This document shows, piece after piece, positions 17,846 to 27,337 of a DNA stretch of 64,000 nucleotides (positions within the stretch are counted from its first letter, which is position 1; each line of letters opens with the position of its first letter). The stretch comes from Pseudoalteromonas luteoviolacea. Lineage in GTDB: Bacteria; Pseudomonadota; Gammaproteobacteria; Enterobacterales; Alteromonadaceae. The stretch covers positions 62,001-126,000 of the forward strand of contig NZ_JWIC01000006.1 of assembly GCF_000814765.1 (NCBI RefSeq), written 5' to 3'. The notes under the pieces are model-generated. The model made no database searches. It saw only the letters and a program-made list of their open reading frames with translations, and had not been told where the DNA came from. Position numbers and translations under genes: made by a program.

Positions 17846-17869
17846 TTAACCTTAATTATAACAGAACGA

Positions 17870-19168
17870 TCAATTAGATTGCGCCATATAATCTAATGTA
17901 AATTCAGTTAAAGCGCGGGTGCCCAACTTAAATGCAGATTCGTCAGCAAAAAAGTAGGGTGAGTGATTACTCGGAGCGTCTTTTGGATGAGTCCCTTTTG
18001 GTGTGCCCCCTAAAAACACGAATAACCCCGGCACTTCCATCGCGTAAAAAGAAAAGTCTTCTGCACCAGTGACCTTTGGCATTTCAATGAGTCCATCACT
18101 CCCAACTACTTTCGCAAGTGAAGGAAGCATTTTGTCTGTTAAGGCGGGATCATTGACAGTAACAGGGTAGCCTTCTTTTATGACTACTTCCGCTTTACTC
18201 CCTGAAGCTTGGGCAATATGCTCTGCTGTGTGCTTTATTTTGTCGAAGATTTGCTGTCGATTATCCATATCGAAGTTACGAATAGTGCCCACCATGCTGA
18301 CTTCTTCTGGAATAATATTATTTCGAACGCCACCGGAGATTTTACCAAACGAAACGATTGCAGGTTCTTTTGTAATATTGATTTGACGACTCACAATGTG
18401 ATTGATGCCAGAAACAACTTGCGCAGCCGCTGCAATGGGGTCTGCACCAGCCCACGGAGTTGAGCCATGAGTTTGCTCGCCCTTGACTGTGATTTCGAAT
18501 CGATCTGCACTGGCCATTGTTGGACCACTACGATAGCCTATCTGGCCGACATTGAGTTTAGATGTGATATGTAACCCAAATGCGACATCGGGTTGATACC
18601 TTTTAAATATCCCTTCTTTTAACATCAACTCAGCACCGCCTTCTTCTCCATCTGGTGCCCCCTCTTCAGCAGGTTGGAAAACAAACATGACATTACCAGC
18701 GAGCTCACTTTGCATGCTTGCAAGTACTTCAGCTGCGCCCATGAGCATCGCAACATGGGTATCGTGACCGCAAGCGTGCATGATACCTACATCTACACCG
18801 CGGTAATTTGTAGTTTTGGTTGAGCTGAAAGGGAGGTTGGTTTTTTCAGTAACCGGTAATGCGTCCATGTCAGCTCGCAACATAATGGTAGGTCCGGGCT
18901 TTGCGCCCTTTAAAAAGCCCACAACTCCGGTATGAGCCACTTGTGTTTCAACTTGCATGCCTAACTTTTTTAGGTGCTGCGCTACCAAGGCTGCTGTACG
19001 CACTTCTCTGTTACCAAGCTCTGGGTTTTGGTGAATATCTCTGCGCCAATCGATGACTTTAGATTCAACTTTTTGCAATAATTTAATATGGTCAGACGAA
19101 GCAATTGCGTTGTGATTCACGCCAGAGAGCAATAGTGATACACCGATAGCTTTGGTTATTTTATTCAT
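17870..19168 (-). CDS. Secreted M20 family amidohydrolase
   Basis: This 432-residue protein has a signal peptide (about 1-24). The M20D catalytic domain shows RRDIHQNPELG, the metal site HACGHDTH (Cys133, His135, His138) and PAEEG with Glu168/Glu169, plus a dimerisation lid with THGSTPWAGADP. M20D members include hippurate and N-acyl-amino-acid hydrolases and IAA-amino-acid hydrolases, which cleave N-acyl amino acids to acid plus amino acid. The signal peptide places it in the periplasm or outside. The acyl substrate is not known. It is a single-gene unit with a shared terminator at its end. Confidence 0.92.
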   Translation of the reverse strand: MNKITKAIGVSLLLSGVNHNAIASSDHIKLLQKVESKVIDWRRDIHQNPELGNREVRTAALVAQHLKKLGMQVETQVAHTGVVGFLKGAKPGPTIMLRADMDALPVTEKTNLPFSSTKTTNYRGVDVGIMHACGHDTHVAMLMGAAEVLASMQSELAGNVMFVFQPAEEGAPDGEEGGAELMLKEGIFKRYQPDVAFGLHITSKLNVGQIGYRSGPTMASADRFEITVKGEQTHGSTPWAGADPIAAAAQVVSGINHIVSRQINITKEPAIVSFGKISGGVRNNIIPEEVSMVGTIRNFDMDNRQQIFDKIKHTAEHIAQASGSKAEVVIKEGYPVTVNDPALTDKMLPSLAKVVGSDGLIEMPKVTGAEDFSFYAMEVPGLFVFLGGTPKGTHPKDAPSNHSPYFFADESAFKLGTRALTEFTLDYMAQSN

Positions 19169-19601
19169 TTCCTTTCTCGTATGTTAGTTGTTGTTATTCT
19201 TCATTAGTAACATAAAAAATCATTAGTAATTTAGAAATGCGATGAGTGATACTTTGCAGCTATCACAGTATTAAGTGCTGGTTCAATGTGATGTGTTCGG
19301 ATAGGCGCTCAGTAGTAGTGAGTTGGTATTTTTTATTGCGCGAATGATCAGTTTTATTGATGTAACTAGGTAGTTCATGCCATGGAGAGCGTTGAATGTT
19401 ACTAAATTAATATGCTGAATATAAAGCTTATTTTTTTGCTTTTTCCAATGAATCTGCAACAGGAAGGGACTTTCATAAAAAATCAATTAGAAGTCATGTA
19501 CACGTAAGGTTTTTAGTCGTTGGATCCGCTAATTTGGTAGTGAATTTAATCGATATCAACGTCAATAAAAGCGTTTACCGAGCCTACAGTAAGGAAAAAA
19601 A
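19169..19601. other. Intergenic region, 433 bp, nothing recognised
   Basis: The spacer lies between divergent genes. Only short unsupported frames are present and no strong repeats or hairpins were seen. Confidence 0.4.
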
Positions 19602-20456
19602 ATGAAGCGACTTTCACATTCAATCTCTCTAATACTTTTGGTTGCTGTGAGCAATACAGTATGTGCTAAAGATACCTCCCCTCTAGTAACAGGGCCTTAT
19701 TTTGGGCAAACCCCTCCGGGGATGACTCCCGAAGTGTTTGCGCCGGGTATTGTGTCGAAGGAACACAGGGATTGGACTGGCTGGTTTACACCCGATATGA
19801 AGGAATACTATTTTACTCGGAATAATCGTCAAGCCAGAACCAGTACTAAAATGATGCTCAAACTTGTGGATGGGCAATGGCATGAAAAGGTACTTGATTC
19901 TGGTATTGGGGGGTCTATCTCTCCAGATGGAAAAATAATGCATTCAGGGAACTTCTACCGAGAGAGAACTGCTCAAGGTTGGTCAGAGCCTAAAAGCCTT
20001 GGCAAAGCATTCAGTGATATCCCCATCATGGTATTGAGCGTTTCTGCTAATGGCACCTATATATTTGATGAACGTGAGGTGACAGGTACGATTCGTTATT
20101 CTCGGCTAGTTAATGGTAAGCGGGAAGCCCCTAAAGCCTTTGGGAAGCGCATAAATTCAGGTAAATGGACTGCTCACCCATTTGTTGCGCCAGATGAAAG
20201 TTACATTATTTGGGACAGCGAACGGGAAGGGGGGTATGGAAAGACGGATCTGTATATTAGCTTTCAAAGTAAAGATGGCATATGGAGTGAAGCGATTAAT
20301 TTAGGAGATAAAATCAATACAACAGGGCCTGATACTGGCGCGGTGGTTTCTCCTGATGGAAAGTATTTATTCTTCAACAGAAAATTTAGTGAAGATGATT
20401 CAGATATCATGTGGGTGGATGCGCAGGTTATTGAGCAGTTAAGACCTAAAATATAG
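19602..20456 (+). CDS. Secreted PD40 beta-propeller protein (paralogue 1)
   Basis: This 284-residue protein has a signal peptide (1-22, ending NTVCA). It contains repeated PD40/TolB-like units: WFTPDMKEYYFTRNN, SISPDGKIMHSG, VAPDESYIIWDS and VVSPDGKYLFFNRK. These form the blades of a small propeller. It lacks a catalytic domain and probably binds a ligand or partner in the periplasm. The mature N terminus (GPYFGQTPPGMTPEVFAPGIVS) is clearly related to that of the protein at 23297. AAGGA precedes the ATG. Confidence 0.82.
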   Translation: MKRLSHSISLILLVAVSNTVCAKDTSPLVTGPYFGQTPPGMTPEVFAPGIVSKEHRDWTGWFTPDMKEYYFTRNNRQARTSTKMMLKLVDGQWHEKVLDSGIGGSISPDGKIMHSGNFYRERTAQGWSEPKSLGKAFSDIPIMVLSVSANGTYIFDEREVTGTIRYSRLVNGKREAPKAFGKRINSGKWTAHPFVAPDESYIIWDSEREGGYGKTDLYISFQSKDGIWSEAINLGDKINTTGPDTGAVVSPDGKYLFFNRKFSEDDSDIMWVDAQVIEQLRPKI

Positions 20457-20768
20457 TGTCGCCATCATCGCCACATTATCAACTGGGTTAAAGCTTGATG
20501 GTTGTTATGCTTGAGTCCAGCTGATGGTCACATTTTGTGGGTACTAAAAAGGAGAGTAGTCCCCTAATGCACGAATACTTCCTCGTTTTGTTTTGTTCAA
20601 GTTTGTGCCAAGCGCTTGTTAAAGCCCGTATTATTAATGTATATATACTTAGCTGGTGACTTACCTTTGGTATATTTTTGCCGTACACTGCAATGTTAAG
20701 TTCATTACTTATTTTTGCATAAGATGTCATATATGGCGCGGTAAATTGAATGCGGCGAGGAGAATTAC
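20457..20768. other. Intergenic region, 312 bp, nothing recognised
   Basis: No gene, terminator or repeat is evident before the RNase H gene. Confidence 0.4.
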
Positions 20769-21521
20769 TTGGCTAAAAAATATTACGTTGTTTGGAAAGG
20801 TCGGCAAACGGGGATCTTTGATACATGGGCGAAGTGTCAGGCTTTAGTCGATGGGTTTGCAGGGGCGAAGTTTAAGTCGTTTCCAAGTTTAGCCGAAGCA
20901 GAAGCTGCATTTGGCGGGAAAGCCGCGTTTAAAACAAACACCAGCAAGCCGAATAAGGCACCTAAATCTAGTCCGCTTTCACAATCACAAATTGACTCAT
21001 TGCCATATGATATAAAAATATTCACAGATGGGGCTTGTGACCCTAACCCTGGTGAGGCTGGTACGGGTATTGCGATTTATCAAAATAATGTCCTAACTGA
21101 GCTTTGGTATGGCTTTTATCAACCCGTTGGTACAAATAATACGGCAGAGCTACGCGGTTTAAATCAAGCATTGCACTTAGCAAAGAGTAGGCTGGAAAAG
21201 GGTCAGTCAGTAGGTATTTTTTGTGATTCAAAGTACTCGATAGATTGCATTACAGAGTGGGCTAGAGGCTGGCAAAAGAAAGGATGGGTTAAATCAGGTG
21301 GTGAAATTAAAAACCTAGACATTATTAAACCGGCCTTTGAGGTATACCAAGAAATTGCCTCCAAAGTTATGGTGCATCATGTAAATGGGCACGTTGGGAT
21401 CGAAGGCAATGAATTGGCAGATAGAATGTCAATTGTTGCGATTGAAACTCAAAATGAAAATTTAAAACAGTTTGAAGACACGGATGACATTGCATCTATT
21501 TTAGCATTACGTGCTGGCTAA
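20769..21521 (+). CDS. rnhA: Ribonuclease HI with N-terminal hybrid-binding domain
   Basis: This 250-residue protein has an N-terminal RNA/DNA-hybrid-binding domain (about 4-50: YYVVWKGRQTGIFDTWAKC), a Ser/Lys-rich linker, then the RNase H fold. The catalytic carboxylates are D87 (FTDGACDPNPG), E127 (NTAELRGL), D153 (FCDSKYS) and D218 (GNELADRMS), with H208 in the flexible loop. The enzyme removes RNA from RNA-DNA hybrids. The start is TTG, fixed by GAGGAG six bases upstream. This two-domain form resembles eukaryotic RNase H1 more than the short E. coli enzyme, so a second short rnhA may exist elsewhere in the genome. Confidence 0.93.
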   Translation: MAKKYYVVWKGRQTGIFDTWAKCQALVDGFAGAKFKSFPSLAEAEAAFGGKAAFKTNTSKPNKAPKSSPLSQSQIDSLPYDIKIFTDGACDPNPGEAGTGIAIYQNNVLTELWYGFYQPVGTNNTAELRGLNQALHLAKSRLEKGQSVGIFCDSKYSIDCITEWARGWQKKGWVKSGGEIKNLDIIKPAFEVYQEIASKVMVHHVNGHVGIEGNELADRMSIVAIETQNENLKQFEDTDDIASILALRAG

Positions 21522-21633
21522 TGCCGTGGTTGTCGGTTATTGCTTTGTGCACTAGTGCACTTTAAAGCTGGTAAAAATAGGCGTGTGATCTTGTCGCACC
21601 AAGGTATGTCAAAGCAAGCAGGGAAAAAAGTAT

Positions 21634-22203
21634 ATGCAGTTTGGTTTTATATTTATAATGATATTACTCGTATCGGGTTGTACATCGCAATTGTGGCAGC
21701 CACCAAGTTATAAAGAAAGAGTCACAGGCTTTTATGCACAGGAACAAGCACGTTTGCTATTAATCGCGGGCGAGCAATATAGTTATGTGTTTACCGTCAG
21801 TGATGTCTTGATCAAATCACTTCAGCTCAGTAGAGAAATGGAACTTATTCCACACTACAGTGTTTTTAAACTGGATGAAGACAATCACATTAGAGGTACA
21901 TTTAAACTCACGTCGAATAAAACTGAAGACAACAAAGTGCTGAAAGAGCAGGGTTTTCCAGTGGATAAATACGGTAATGTCGTACTTGAGTTTGAATTAA
22001 AAGGAAAGCGGTATACTGCGCAAGGAGATTACCCTTTTCAAAGGTTGGCTAGCGCGCATCATGTTGTGGTTGAAACCCCAGAGTCAGGAGCATCTACAGC
22101 GGGGAAAATAATAGTCACACCACTGACTATCGCAATTGATGCCACAACTGTCGTGCCAGTTGGTGCTTTTTTTACTGTACTTGGTGTACTAAACAAGAGT
22201 TAG
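21634..22203 (+). CDS. Lipoprotein of unknown function
   Basis: This 189-residue protein has a lipoprotein signal with lipobox VSGC (Cys16). The mature protein is mostly beta strands, with a hydrophobic C-terminal stretch (about 160-187: IIVTPLTIAIDATTVVPVG) that may be a second membrane contact. GGGAA lies upstream of the ATG. The family is not recognised. It lies between rnhA and a P-loop kinase in the same direction. Confidence 0.72.
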   Translation: MQFGFIFIMILLVSGCTSQLWQPPSYKERVTGFYAQEQARLLLIAGEQYSYVFTVSDVLIKSLQLSREMELIPHYSVFKLDEDNHIRGTFKLTSNKTEDNKVLKEQGFPVDKYGNVVLEFELKGKRYTAQGDYPFQRLASAHHVVVETPESGASTAGKIIVTPLTIAIDATTVVPVGAFFTVLGVLNKS

Positions 22204-22274
22204 AATAAACTTATTTGTGGCGTGGTACACATGTCGCAAATTAAAGTATTTAAACTGGTATTTGGGGTTTGTAA

Positions 22275-22928
22275 GTGAGCAATAAAAACTCAGTGATCAC
22301 GTTAGAAGGGGTGCCAGCAGTTGGTAAAAGCACGGTGGCTAAGTTACTTGAGCAAGATCATGGATATTGTCGAGTCCCCGAAGTGAATGAATTATTTCCA
22401 AATCGTCCATCTCCAGAGCCCGCTCATTGGTATGCATTAAAGCAATTAGAAAGAAGCCATATCGCAACGCAGAATGAATATAGTCTATTGGATGGAGATA
22501 TTTTTCAGGTGATATGGCTTAGTTGGATTTATCCCGACAGAGGGTTTATCGAGTATCAAACCGCAGCAGATTTATTCATTGAAAATATTGATTTACTGAG
22601 GCTACCGTCGTTGTTTGTCTACTTATATGTCAATGATGATACTCGCTATCAGCGGGAGCTTGAGAGAGAAACGAGGCGGGGCCATGATCATCAGCAATTT
22701 ATTAAAAAGTATCAGAGATATAAATCAATGAGAGGGCCTCAACAATCGCTATTTAAAGCAATCAACAAACAATATCCAGGATGGGTGTTATTTCTCGATA
22801 ATCATGACTCTCACTCAAGTGTGAAGAAAATAGCTCAGCGACGCCACAATGCAATCATGCCATCACCAAAAGAATTTGTTGTTTGGTTGCGAGGCTGGTT
22901 ATCACGACATAACCCGATAAACCCTTAA
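22275..22928 (+). CDS. P-loop nucleotide kinase-like protein
   Basis: This 217-residue soluble protein has a Walker A motif G12-V-P-A-V-G-K-S-T20 right after the first strand (ITLE), as in thymidylate- or deoxynucleoside-kinase-like proteins. The YSLLDGDIFQ segment could supply the second-strand acidic residue. The RELERETRRGHDHQQF segment resembles the LID region with Arg residues. It probably phosphorylates a small molecule; the substrate is unknown. The start is GTG. A terminator-like hairpin follows at 22952. Confidence 0.78.
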   Translation: MSNKNSVITLEGVPAVGKSTVAKLLEQDHGYCRVPEVNELFPNRPSPEPAHWYALKQLERSHIATQNEYSLLDGDIFQVIWLSWIYPDRGFIEYQTAADLFIENIDLLRLPSLFVYLYVNDDTRYQRELERETRRGHDHQQFIKKYQRYKSMRGPQQSLFKAINKQYPGWVLFLDNHDSHSSVKKIAQRRHNAIMPSPKEFVVWLRGWLSRHNPINP

Positions 22929-23296
22929 CGTTTACTCACAATTTACACTATAGCAGTCTGAACATTGACTGGCTGCTTTTACACTTCTTCATATTCACTC
23001 TTTGCAAGAGTACGGAATAATCACTTTCTTTTATGCTCATCTCGCGCTTTTTTAAACACTAAGCCCTTCGTTCAACTTCAAGGCATACTTAATGTTTTAC
23101 ATTAGTTTACACCCACTTTTTCTGTAAGTTGTTACATTGACCTCAGCTGCCTAACTGGCCAGTTTAGCCTGTGTAGTCATGAACTTGGTTGTTGCTGTAT
23201 GACACCAGTAAAGATGCTAGGCAACGAATTATAACAATCATAAAAATTAAAAGACCCAGAGTGGCGCTTTGGTTCTTATAAACAAAGGATGTAGGC
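22929..23296. other. Intergenic region, 368 bp
   Basis: Apart from the hairpin at 22952-22980 no gene or repeat is recognised. The second half must contain the promoter of the PD40 gene. Confidence 0.4.
22952..22980 (+). terminator. Terminator after the P-loop kinase gene
   Basis: AGCAGTC pairs with GACTGGCT with one bulged G, and is followed by GCTTTT. It lies 24 bases beyond the stop codon. Confidence 0.5.
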
Positions 23297-24223
23297 ATGA
23301 ATAAAATACAATCGTTTATCAACGCAGCGTGTTTGGCAGTGACCATAGCTGGGGGAGCTAACGCGACGGAAGCATTTCCAGTCTTAGAAGGTGATTGGTT
23401 TGGACAGCAAGTACCAGGTTTGACACCTGAGCTATTTGCGCCAGATACAGTGTCAATGGAAGGGCGTTATGAATTTGGCATCTCTTTTTCTCCCGATTTA
23501 AAAGAGATGTATTTTACGGCATTGGATGAAATTGAAGGTGTAGATACCAGCCCTAAAATCATGTTTTCAAGTGTAGAAAATGGACGATGGACAAAGCCTA
23601 AAGAAGCGCGTTTTACTAAAGGGAAGATGGCGTATGAGTTGGTGCCTTATGCAAGCCTAAATGAACCAAGAGTCTATTTTACAGGGCGTACATCTGGCTC
23701 AAAAGAATCTGGTATTTGGTATGTGTCTCGTCAAGACGGAGGCTTGAGTGATGCAAAAAGGTTTGAATCGCCATTAAATACAGGGCGTCTCTCTGATTTT
23801 AATCAGGGCATTGGTGGCGATATGATTTTTACCAATATGTCAGAGCGGAAAATGTATATTTCGAAAAAGGTAGATGGCCGATTCTTAGATGCTAAGCCAA
23901 TGGACATTGAGTTTGGGATCCATGGATTTATTTCACCGAATGAAGACTACTTGTTGGTCAATGCTCGAAATCGAAATGATAAGAATAGAAAAGACAGTGA
24001 TTTATTTGTTTATTTCAAAGAACAAGACGGCAGCTGGTCTAAACCCATTAATTTAGGGGCGACTGTTAATTCGAAATATTCGGAAACCGTAGCAAGGGTA
24101 TCGCCAGATGGTAAATTTCTTTTCTTTGCTCGTTACAATGAGCCAAATGGTATTTCAAATTTATACTGGGTCAGTACAAAAATTATTACGCAGTTAAGGG
24201 ATACACATTTTGACACACAGTAG
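23297..24223 (+). CDS. Secreted PD40 beta-propeller protein (paralogue 2)
   Basis: This 308-residue protein has a signal peptide (about 1-23, ending GGANA) and TolB/PD40-type repeats: SFSPDLKEMYFTALD, FISPNEDYLLVNAR and RVSPDGKFLFFARYNE. It shares with the protein at 19602 the opening WFGQ-x-x-PG-x-TPE-x-FAP-x-x-VS and the ending pattern of a propeller blade followed by I(I/E)QLR. The two are therefore paralogues separated by three unrelated genes. It probably binds a ligand in the periplasm; no catalytic domain is seen. AAAGGA precedes the ATG. Confidence 0.82.
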   Translation: MNKIQSFINAACLAVTIAGGANATEAFPVLEGDWFGQQVPGLTPELFAPDTVSMEGRYEFGISFSPDLKEMYFTALDEIEGVDTSPKIMFSSVENGRWTKPKEARFTKGKMAYELVPYASLNEPRVYFTGRTSGSKESGIWYVSRQDGGLSDAKRFESPLNTGRLSDFNQGIGGDMIFTNMSERKMYISKKVDGRFLDAKPMDIEFGIHGFISPNEDYLLVNARNRNDKNRKDSDLFVYFKEQDGSWSKPINLGATVNSKYSETVARVSPDGKFLFFARYNEPNGISNLYWVSTKIITQLRDTHFDTQ

Positions 24224-24557
24224 CGGGAGGTAAATTTTGGGCAAGTGGAATTTACTGTGCCCCTTAATTTATGGTTATTATATTGTGAGTCACTATTTTT
24301 TGCTATTGATGAATGAAGTACAAAAAGATAGTCGATGAGTTTCGTGTCAAAAGTGAAATTAAAATGAACCTTATTATAAAGTTAATATCTATACTCCTTG
24401 GGTACGCTGTGCTTTAAAAATAAGCGTATTTTGAAAACTTTTCTCCTCACTGTGTTTACATTAAGTTAAAACTGCGCCTTAAGTGTTAGAGCTTCAATGG
24501 GATGCATCCGGTGGTTGATTAGGTGAGATAGTAAAAAATAAAATAAATCAAGGGTAT
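24224..24557. other. Intergenic region, 334 bp
   Basis: A hairpin at 24239-24262 is the only structure found. The remainder is AT-rich with no recognisable gene. Confidence 0.4.
24239..24262 (+). terminator. Weak terminator after PD40 paralogue 2
   Basis: GGGCA-AGT pairs with ACT-G-TGCCC, an 8-bp stem with one bulge, followed by CTTAATTT. It lies 16 bases after the stop codon. Confidence 0.4.
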
Positions 24558-25704
24558 ATGGTGTATAAAGTCGTACTTATATTAGTAATGCTGTTTCAAT
24601 TTAGTGCTTTTGCAGAATCTGACGTTAGCATAGCGAAAAGTTTTGAATTTAAGTCAAAGTCGCTGAGAGAAAATAGAACCATTGTGGTTTCTTTGCCTGA
24701 TGGGTATGAATCTTCAAATGCGCACTACCCTGTACTTTACCTTTTGGATGGTGTTCAGAATTTAAAGCATGTTGTGGGTAGCGTAGATGTTTTGACCCGG
24801 GTTGGCGGTATTCCGCCAATGATCATTGTAGGTATTAAAAGTAAAAGTCGAATGAAGGACTTCACACCAACAAAGGCCGCGGGTATTGAAGAAAGTGGTG
24901 GCGGTCAAGCATTTCTGAATTTTTTGGGGGATGAACTCATCCCTTATATTGATGGTAAATATAGGACTAATGAATTTCGAGTGTTAGAAGGACACTCCGT
25001 TGCGGGTCTATTTACGGCTTTTACGTTTATGGAATCGCCTAATTTATTTGATGCTTACATTGTTATGGGCCCCCGCGTTTTGGTGGAACAAAGAGGAGCC
25101 TGTAAGAGAAGTTAAATCATTTTTGAGTACAACCCCAAAGTTTGATAAAAAAATCTATTTTGGAGTTGGTAAAGAGGATGGTAACCGACACGCTTTAAAA
25201 CGGTTTGTAGAAGAAATCAAAGCTGCTGCGCCTGGTCAATTAGTATGGAAACATGAAGAGTTTGATGATGAAGGGCATATGTCGGCACCTTTGTTAAACA
25301 ACTATTTTGCACTTAAGTTTATATTTTCGGATATGAAGTTGCCGCAAGAGATCAAGGATAACTTTACGAGCAAAAAGTTTTTAGAACATGAAGCCGGTAT
25401 TATGAAAAAATACGGAAGCGCAGCAAGGCAGCCTCAAGAAATTTACGTTCCGTTGGCTATGGAGCTAATTAAGCAAAAGGATTATGCAGGTGCTGTGAAC
25501 GTGTTTAGGCGCAATGCTGAGGCATACAAGATGAACAAATATCCACAAAACTACGTGTGGTTAGCAGAAGCGTTAGAGAAAAACAAAGAGCCTGCAGAAG
25601 CACTTAAAGTTTATAAGCAAGCATATGAGTTATCAAAAGAAACTGGCTATGGGGAGCTTGACAAGCTTGCTAAAAAAATAGCAGAGTTAAAAGCAAAATT
25701 ATAG
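24558..25704 (+). pseudogene. Secreted esterase (Fes/IroE-like alpha/beta hydrolase) with TPR tail, split by a frameshift
   Basis: One gene appears split into two frames. The first part has a signal peptide (ending FSAFAE), the putative-esterase domain with YPVLYLLDG and the nucleophile motif GHSVAG (Ser147), then goes out of frame at MGP. The second frame continues with AFWWNKEEPV, the His-containing DDEGHMSAP and a C-terminal TPR-like region. Removing one C from the CCCCC run at 25070-25074 restores MGPAFWWN and one frame of 381 residues; the span of 1147 bases is exactly one more than a multiple of three. This is either a recent mutation, a phase-variable tract or a sequencing error. The domain pattern matches esterase D/enterochelin-esterase-like enzymes with a TPR tail. 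Confidence 0.82.
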
Positions 25705-25734
25705 AACAGTAGTCTTGATGTAAATCGGTGGACA

Positions 25735-25763
25735 GCTCAAGGAAAGCATTACTATCCTTGAGC
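25735..25763. terminator. Bidirectional hairpin between convergent genes
   Basis: GCTCAAGGA and TCCTTGAGC form a perfect 9-bp stem with an 11-base loop, 30 bases after the esterase stop and 34 bases beyond the stop of the convergent gene. No T tract follows. Confidence 0.55.
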
Positions 25764-25797
25764 GTACTTGACGTACAACAGGGCTTATCCTAGGTGA

Positions 25798-26274
25798 TTA
25801 GCGCTTTCTGATACCAGGCACACAGCGGTAGAAATTAGTTTGCGGCATACCAAACCAGCCCATTGCTTTAGAATCTTGAACTGCATAGAGCTCATATTCT
25901 GCGCCTGGCTCTAAAGTAACAGCAATAGAAGTCATCCCTTTGAAGCCAGCTTGCTCAGGCTCCTTACTTAAGTTACATTCAAGGTTAAGTACAACTTCGC
26001 CTGACATGACTTCACGAGGTTGGCTCCCTTCACCTGTGTAATATATAAAACCATGTTCATCATATTGTACGCCAGGAATTTGTTGTGCGTTATTGTTATC
26101 AAAATCGAAGTCAGAGACAGCAACAATTTTAACGACATCTACATGTGCGTAAATAGTTGGATCTGCAACGACAGGCGCATTCAGTACTTGATCATATGAA
26201 TAGATGGTTGCCGTTGTTGCCATTGCTGAAGTAGAAAGAGCTGTTAATGCAAGTGCTGTAAGTAGTGTTTTCAT
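25798..26274 (-). CDS. Secreted hypothetical protein
   Basis: This 158-residue protein has a clear signal peptide (MKTLLTALALTALSTSAMA) and a beta-rich mature part with two Cys (LECNLS and YRCVPG). AAGGA lies six bases before the ATG, so expression is well supported. The family is not recognised. It is a single minus-strand gene. Confidence 0.68.
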   Translation of the reverse strand: MKTLLTALALTALSTSAMATTATIYSYDQVLNAPVVADPTIYAHVDVVKIVAVSDFDFDNNNAQQIPGVQYDEHGFIYYTGEGSQPREVMSGEVVLNLECNLSKEPEQAGFKGMTSIAVTLEPGAEYELYAVQDSKAMGWFGMPQTNFYRCVPGIRKR

Positions 26275-26733
26275 TTTTTATCCTTATAAAGTTAATTTTA
26301 CTTAGCGAAGTGCCTGTTGACGGAAGCATAATATCCATGGTTTATTTTAATTTGGTTTATTATTTGTTAAGTAATTATTAATTTAATTCCGTGTCTTTAT
26401 ATTTTAAATGGTGTTTTTTTGGGAATTTAATATTCCAGTTTGTTTTAGGCAATAATGACGTCGGGTGGTTATCAGTTTGAAAAGAGGTTGTATTTCAAGG
26501 TACGGCTAGAAGCAATCTAGGGGTGATTACAGAGGTGGATTGCACATTAGTTGTAGTGATCCTGTGTTTATATTTTGCTATTGACGAGACAAAGCAGGGT
26601 TGCATGTACTGTTCACTGAATTGAATTATTAATATGCCAGCTTAACAAGCTCATTGAACAACGTTACCATAGCGAAAATTTAAGTATTGCAGCCTCATTG
26701 TGAAGCTGGGGTTTGCACAATAATGAGTAGCGT
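26275..26733. other. Intergenic region, 459 bp, nothing recognised
   Basis: This strongly AT-rich spacer lies between divergent genes. No gene, hairpin or repeat could be supported. Confidence 0.4.
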
Positions 26734-27099
26734 ATGCGTAAATCAGATAAAAAACTAGAGAAAGCCATTGTTGCAGCATTGACTGAAGCGTGCGAAGACG
26801 CCCTGAAAATATATGAAGGTTTCGAATGGTTAACTCATGTGGTCAACTATCAAACATTTCCGGAGAGCTTTACCATTGTGTGTATTTTTGACAACCAAGA
26901 TAGCTTATTGAAGGCGCTGAGTGAAAATAAGGGGGAGGCACTTAAAACGGCTATAGAGAGCAAGCTAAATACGCATAATATAAAAATAAAAGGGGTTAAA
27001 AAACGTATTTTGTTTGATACAGAAGAAGCCTGTGCTTCAGAGTCTGGAGGAAAGTGGGGGAAAAGGCTCGAAGGTATACATCTTGCTCGCCATGTTTAA
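26734..27099 (+). CDS. Conserved hypothetical protein (sometimes labelled Fis-family without good reason)
   Basis: This 121-residue soluble protein starts RKSDKKLEKAIVAALTEACEDAL and contains FEWLTHVVNY and FPESFTIVCIFDN. From memory, similar small proteins in Vibrio, Shewanella and Pseudoalteromonas are annotated as Fis-family regulators. I see no helix-turn-helix here, so that label is doubtful. The end is basic (KRILFD, GKWGKRLEG). It is a single-gene unit. Confidence 0.65.
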   Translation: MRKSDKKLEKAIVAALTEACEDALKIYEGFEWLTHVVNYQTFPESFTIVCIFDNQDSLLKALSENKGEALKTAIESKLNTHNIKIKGVKKRILFDTEEACASESGGKWGKRLEGIHLARHV

Positions 27100-27337
27100 T
27101 GGACCTTATTGTCTAGATAATACGGTTGGTTACCTCATACTTTTTCGCTTGTATTGATTATTGAATGTTAACCAATCACATAAGCGAACGGTCATGGGGG
27201 TGCTACCTTAATTGATAAAAAACGTTGTATGTTTAATTTGGATTAGAATAAAAGCTCTAATATTTTAAGGTGGCTATTGATAACTGGTTATACCAGTTGT
27301 AAGCTATCATGACTTTGTCATCAGATTGTTTACCACT

